From: Rotaria socialis
Taxonomy: Eukaryota; Rotifera; Eurotatoria; Philodinida; Philodinidae
DNA length: 64,000 bases
Direction: 5' to 3'
Assembly (NCBI GenBank): GCA_905331475.1
Contig: CAJNYU010001856.1
Coordinates: forward strand, 1-64,000
Shown here one piece after another: positions 63,835-64,000 of this stretch. A model generated the notes under the pieces. That model was not told where the DNA came from and did not search any database. It saw only the letters and a list, made by a program, of their open reading frames with translations. Each line of letters starts with the position of its first letter. The stretch's first letter is position 1. The position numbers were made by a program, and so were the translations under genes.

Positions 63835-64000
63835 AGTACAGATGGAATGCGTTTCAAGGGCCGTTTCCTTGAATTATTTATGCCATGGGTTAGATATCGT
63901 CCCAATATGTTATTTTATGGTTGTGAAATGAGAACTGATATGCTTTCGGCTGAGATTCAGCAATACACAGATTATACCTCTTGTGCTCGACTCAACGATT
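63835..64000 (+). CDS. Partial open frame running off the right edge
   Basis: Open to the end of the window, reading from ATG at 63880: MPWVRYRPNMLFYGCEMRTD then MLSAEIQQYTDYTSCARLND. Composition is protein-like, unlike the CGTTT-rich sequence before it. A possible acceptor (GAGTACAG) precedes ATGGAATGCG at 63841. Not recognised; could be the first exon of a gene outside the window. Confidence 0.35.

Overview
The window is eukaryotic nuclear DNA from a compact, AT-rich metazoan genome. Genes are split by short introns (mostly 50-70 bp, GT..AG). Conserved animal genes sit beside non-conserved NHL-repeat, F-box/LRR-like and pentapeptide-repeat genes, and small inverted-repeat transposons are dense. 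This mix, with interstitial TGTGGG-type telomere-like hairpins, best fits a bdelloid rotifer. That is an inference from composition and gene families; I could not search a database. One ambiguous base lies at 24644.

Layout. 1-1205: 3' exon of an NHL-repeat gene (+). 1206-8563: gene-poor, holding a 2-kb fold-back element (2415-4375), a 34-bp tandem repeat with TATATAA cores, a hAT-type relic and a 0.5-kb hairpin. 8564-10777: mitochondrial citrate synthase (-, 8 exons). 12384-14606: UBASH3/STS-like histidine phosphatase (+). 14749-17799: PP2A B''-type regulatory subunit (+, 12 exons). 18230-18870: decayed coiled-coil gene (-). 19603-24138: cullin-1 (-, 16 exons). 26138-28043: F-box/LRR-like gene (-). 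29591-30504: second NHL-repeat copy (-), abutted by a MITE. 32122-34116: pentapeptide-repeat membrane protein (-, 4 exons). 36522-39008: RACGAP1 (+, 9 exons). 42155-45568: NDRG-family gene (+, 12 exons including a 12-bp micro-exon, possible alternative first exon at 39880). 49001-50671: dual-specificity pseudophosphatase (+, 3 exons). 50795 to the end is a transposon-rich tail: four inverted-repeat elements, a small one-TM gene (58560-58871), nested CCCAGG-ended elements, and a 143-bp tandem array whose units look like paired micro-exons with splice sites.

For the multi-exon genes I joined exons by hand. In each model with a visible start and stop the summed exon length is divisible by three and the joins restore family motifs, which supports the models. 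The conserved genes are housekeeping or cell-cycle functions (TCA cycle, SCF ubiquitin ligase, PP2A, cytokinesis). They are not an operon and I see no shared pathway.

The most distinctive observations are the splice-site-bearing tandem array (61943-63010), recurring convergent telomere-like hairpins, a family of fold-back elements with short-motif arms, hAT-type MITEs with intact 8-bp target duplications, and the pseudophosphatase.
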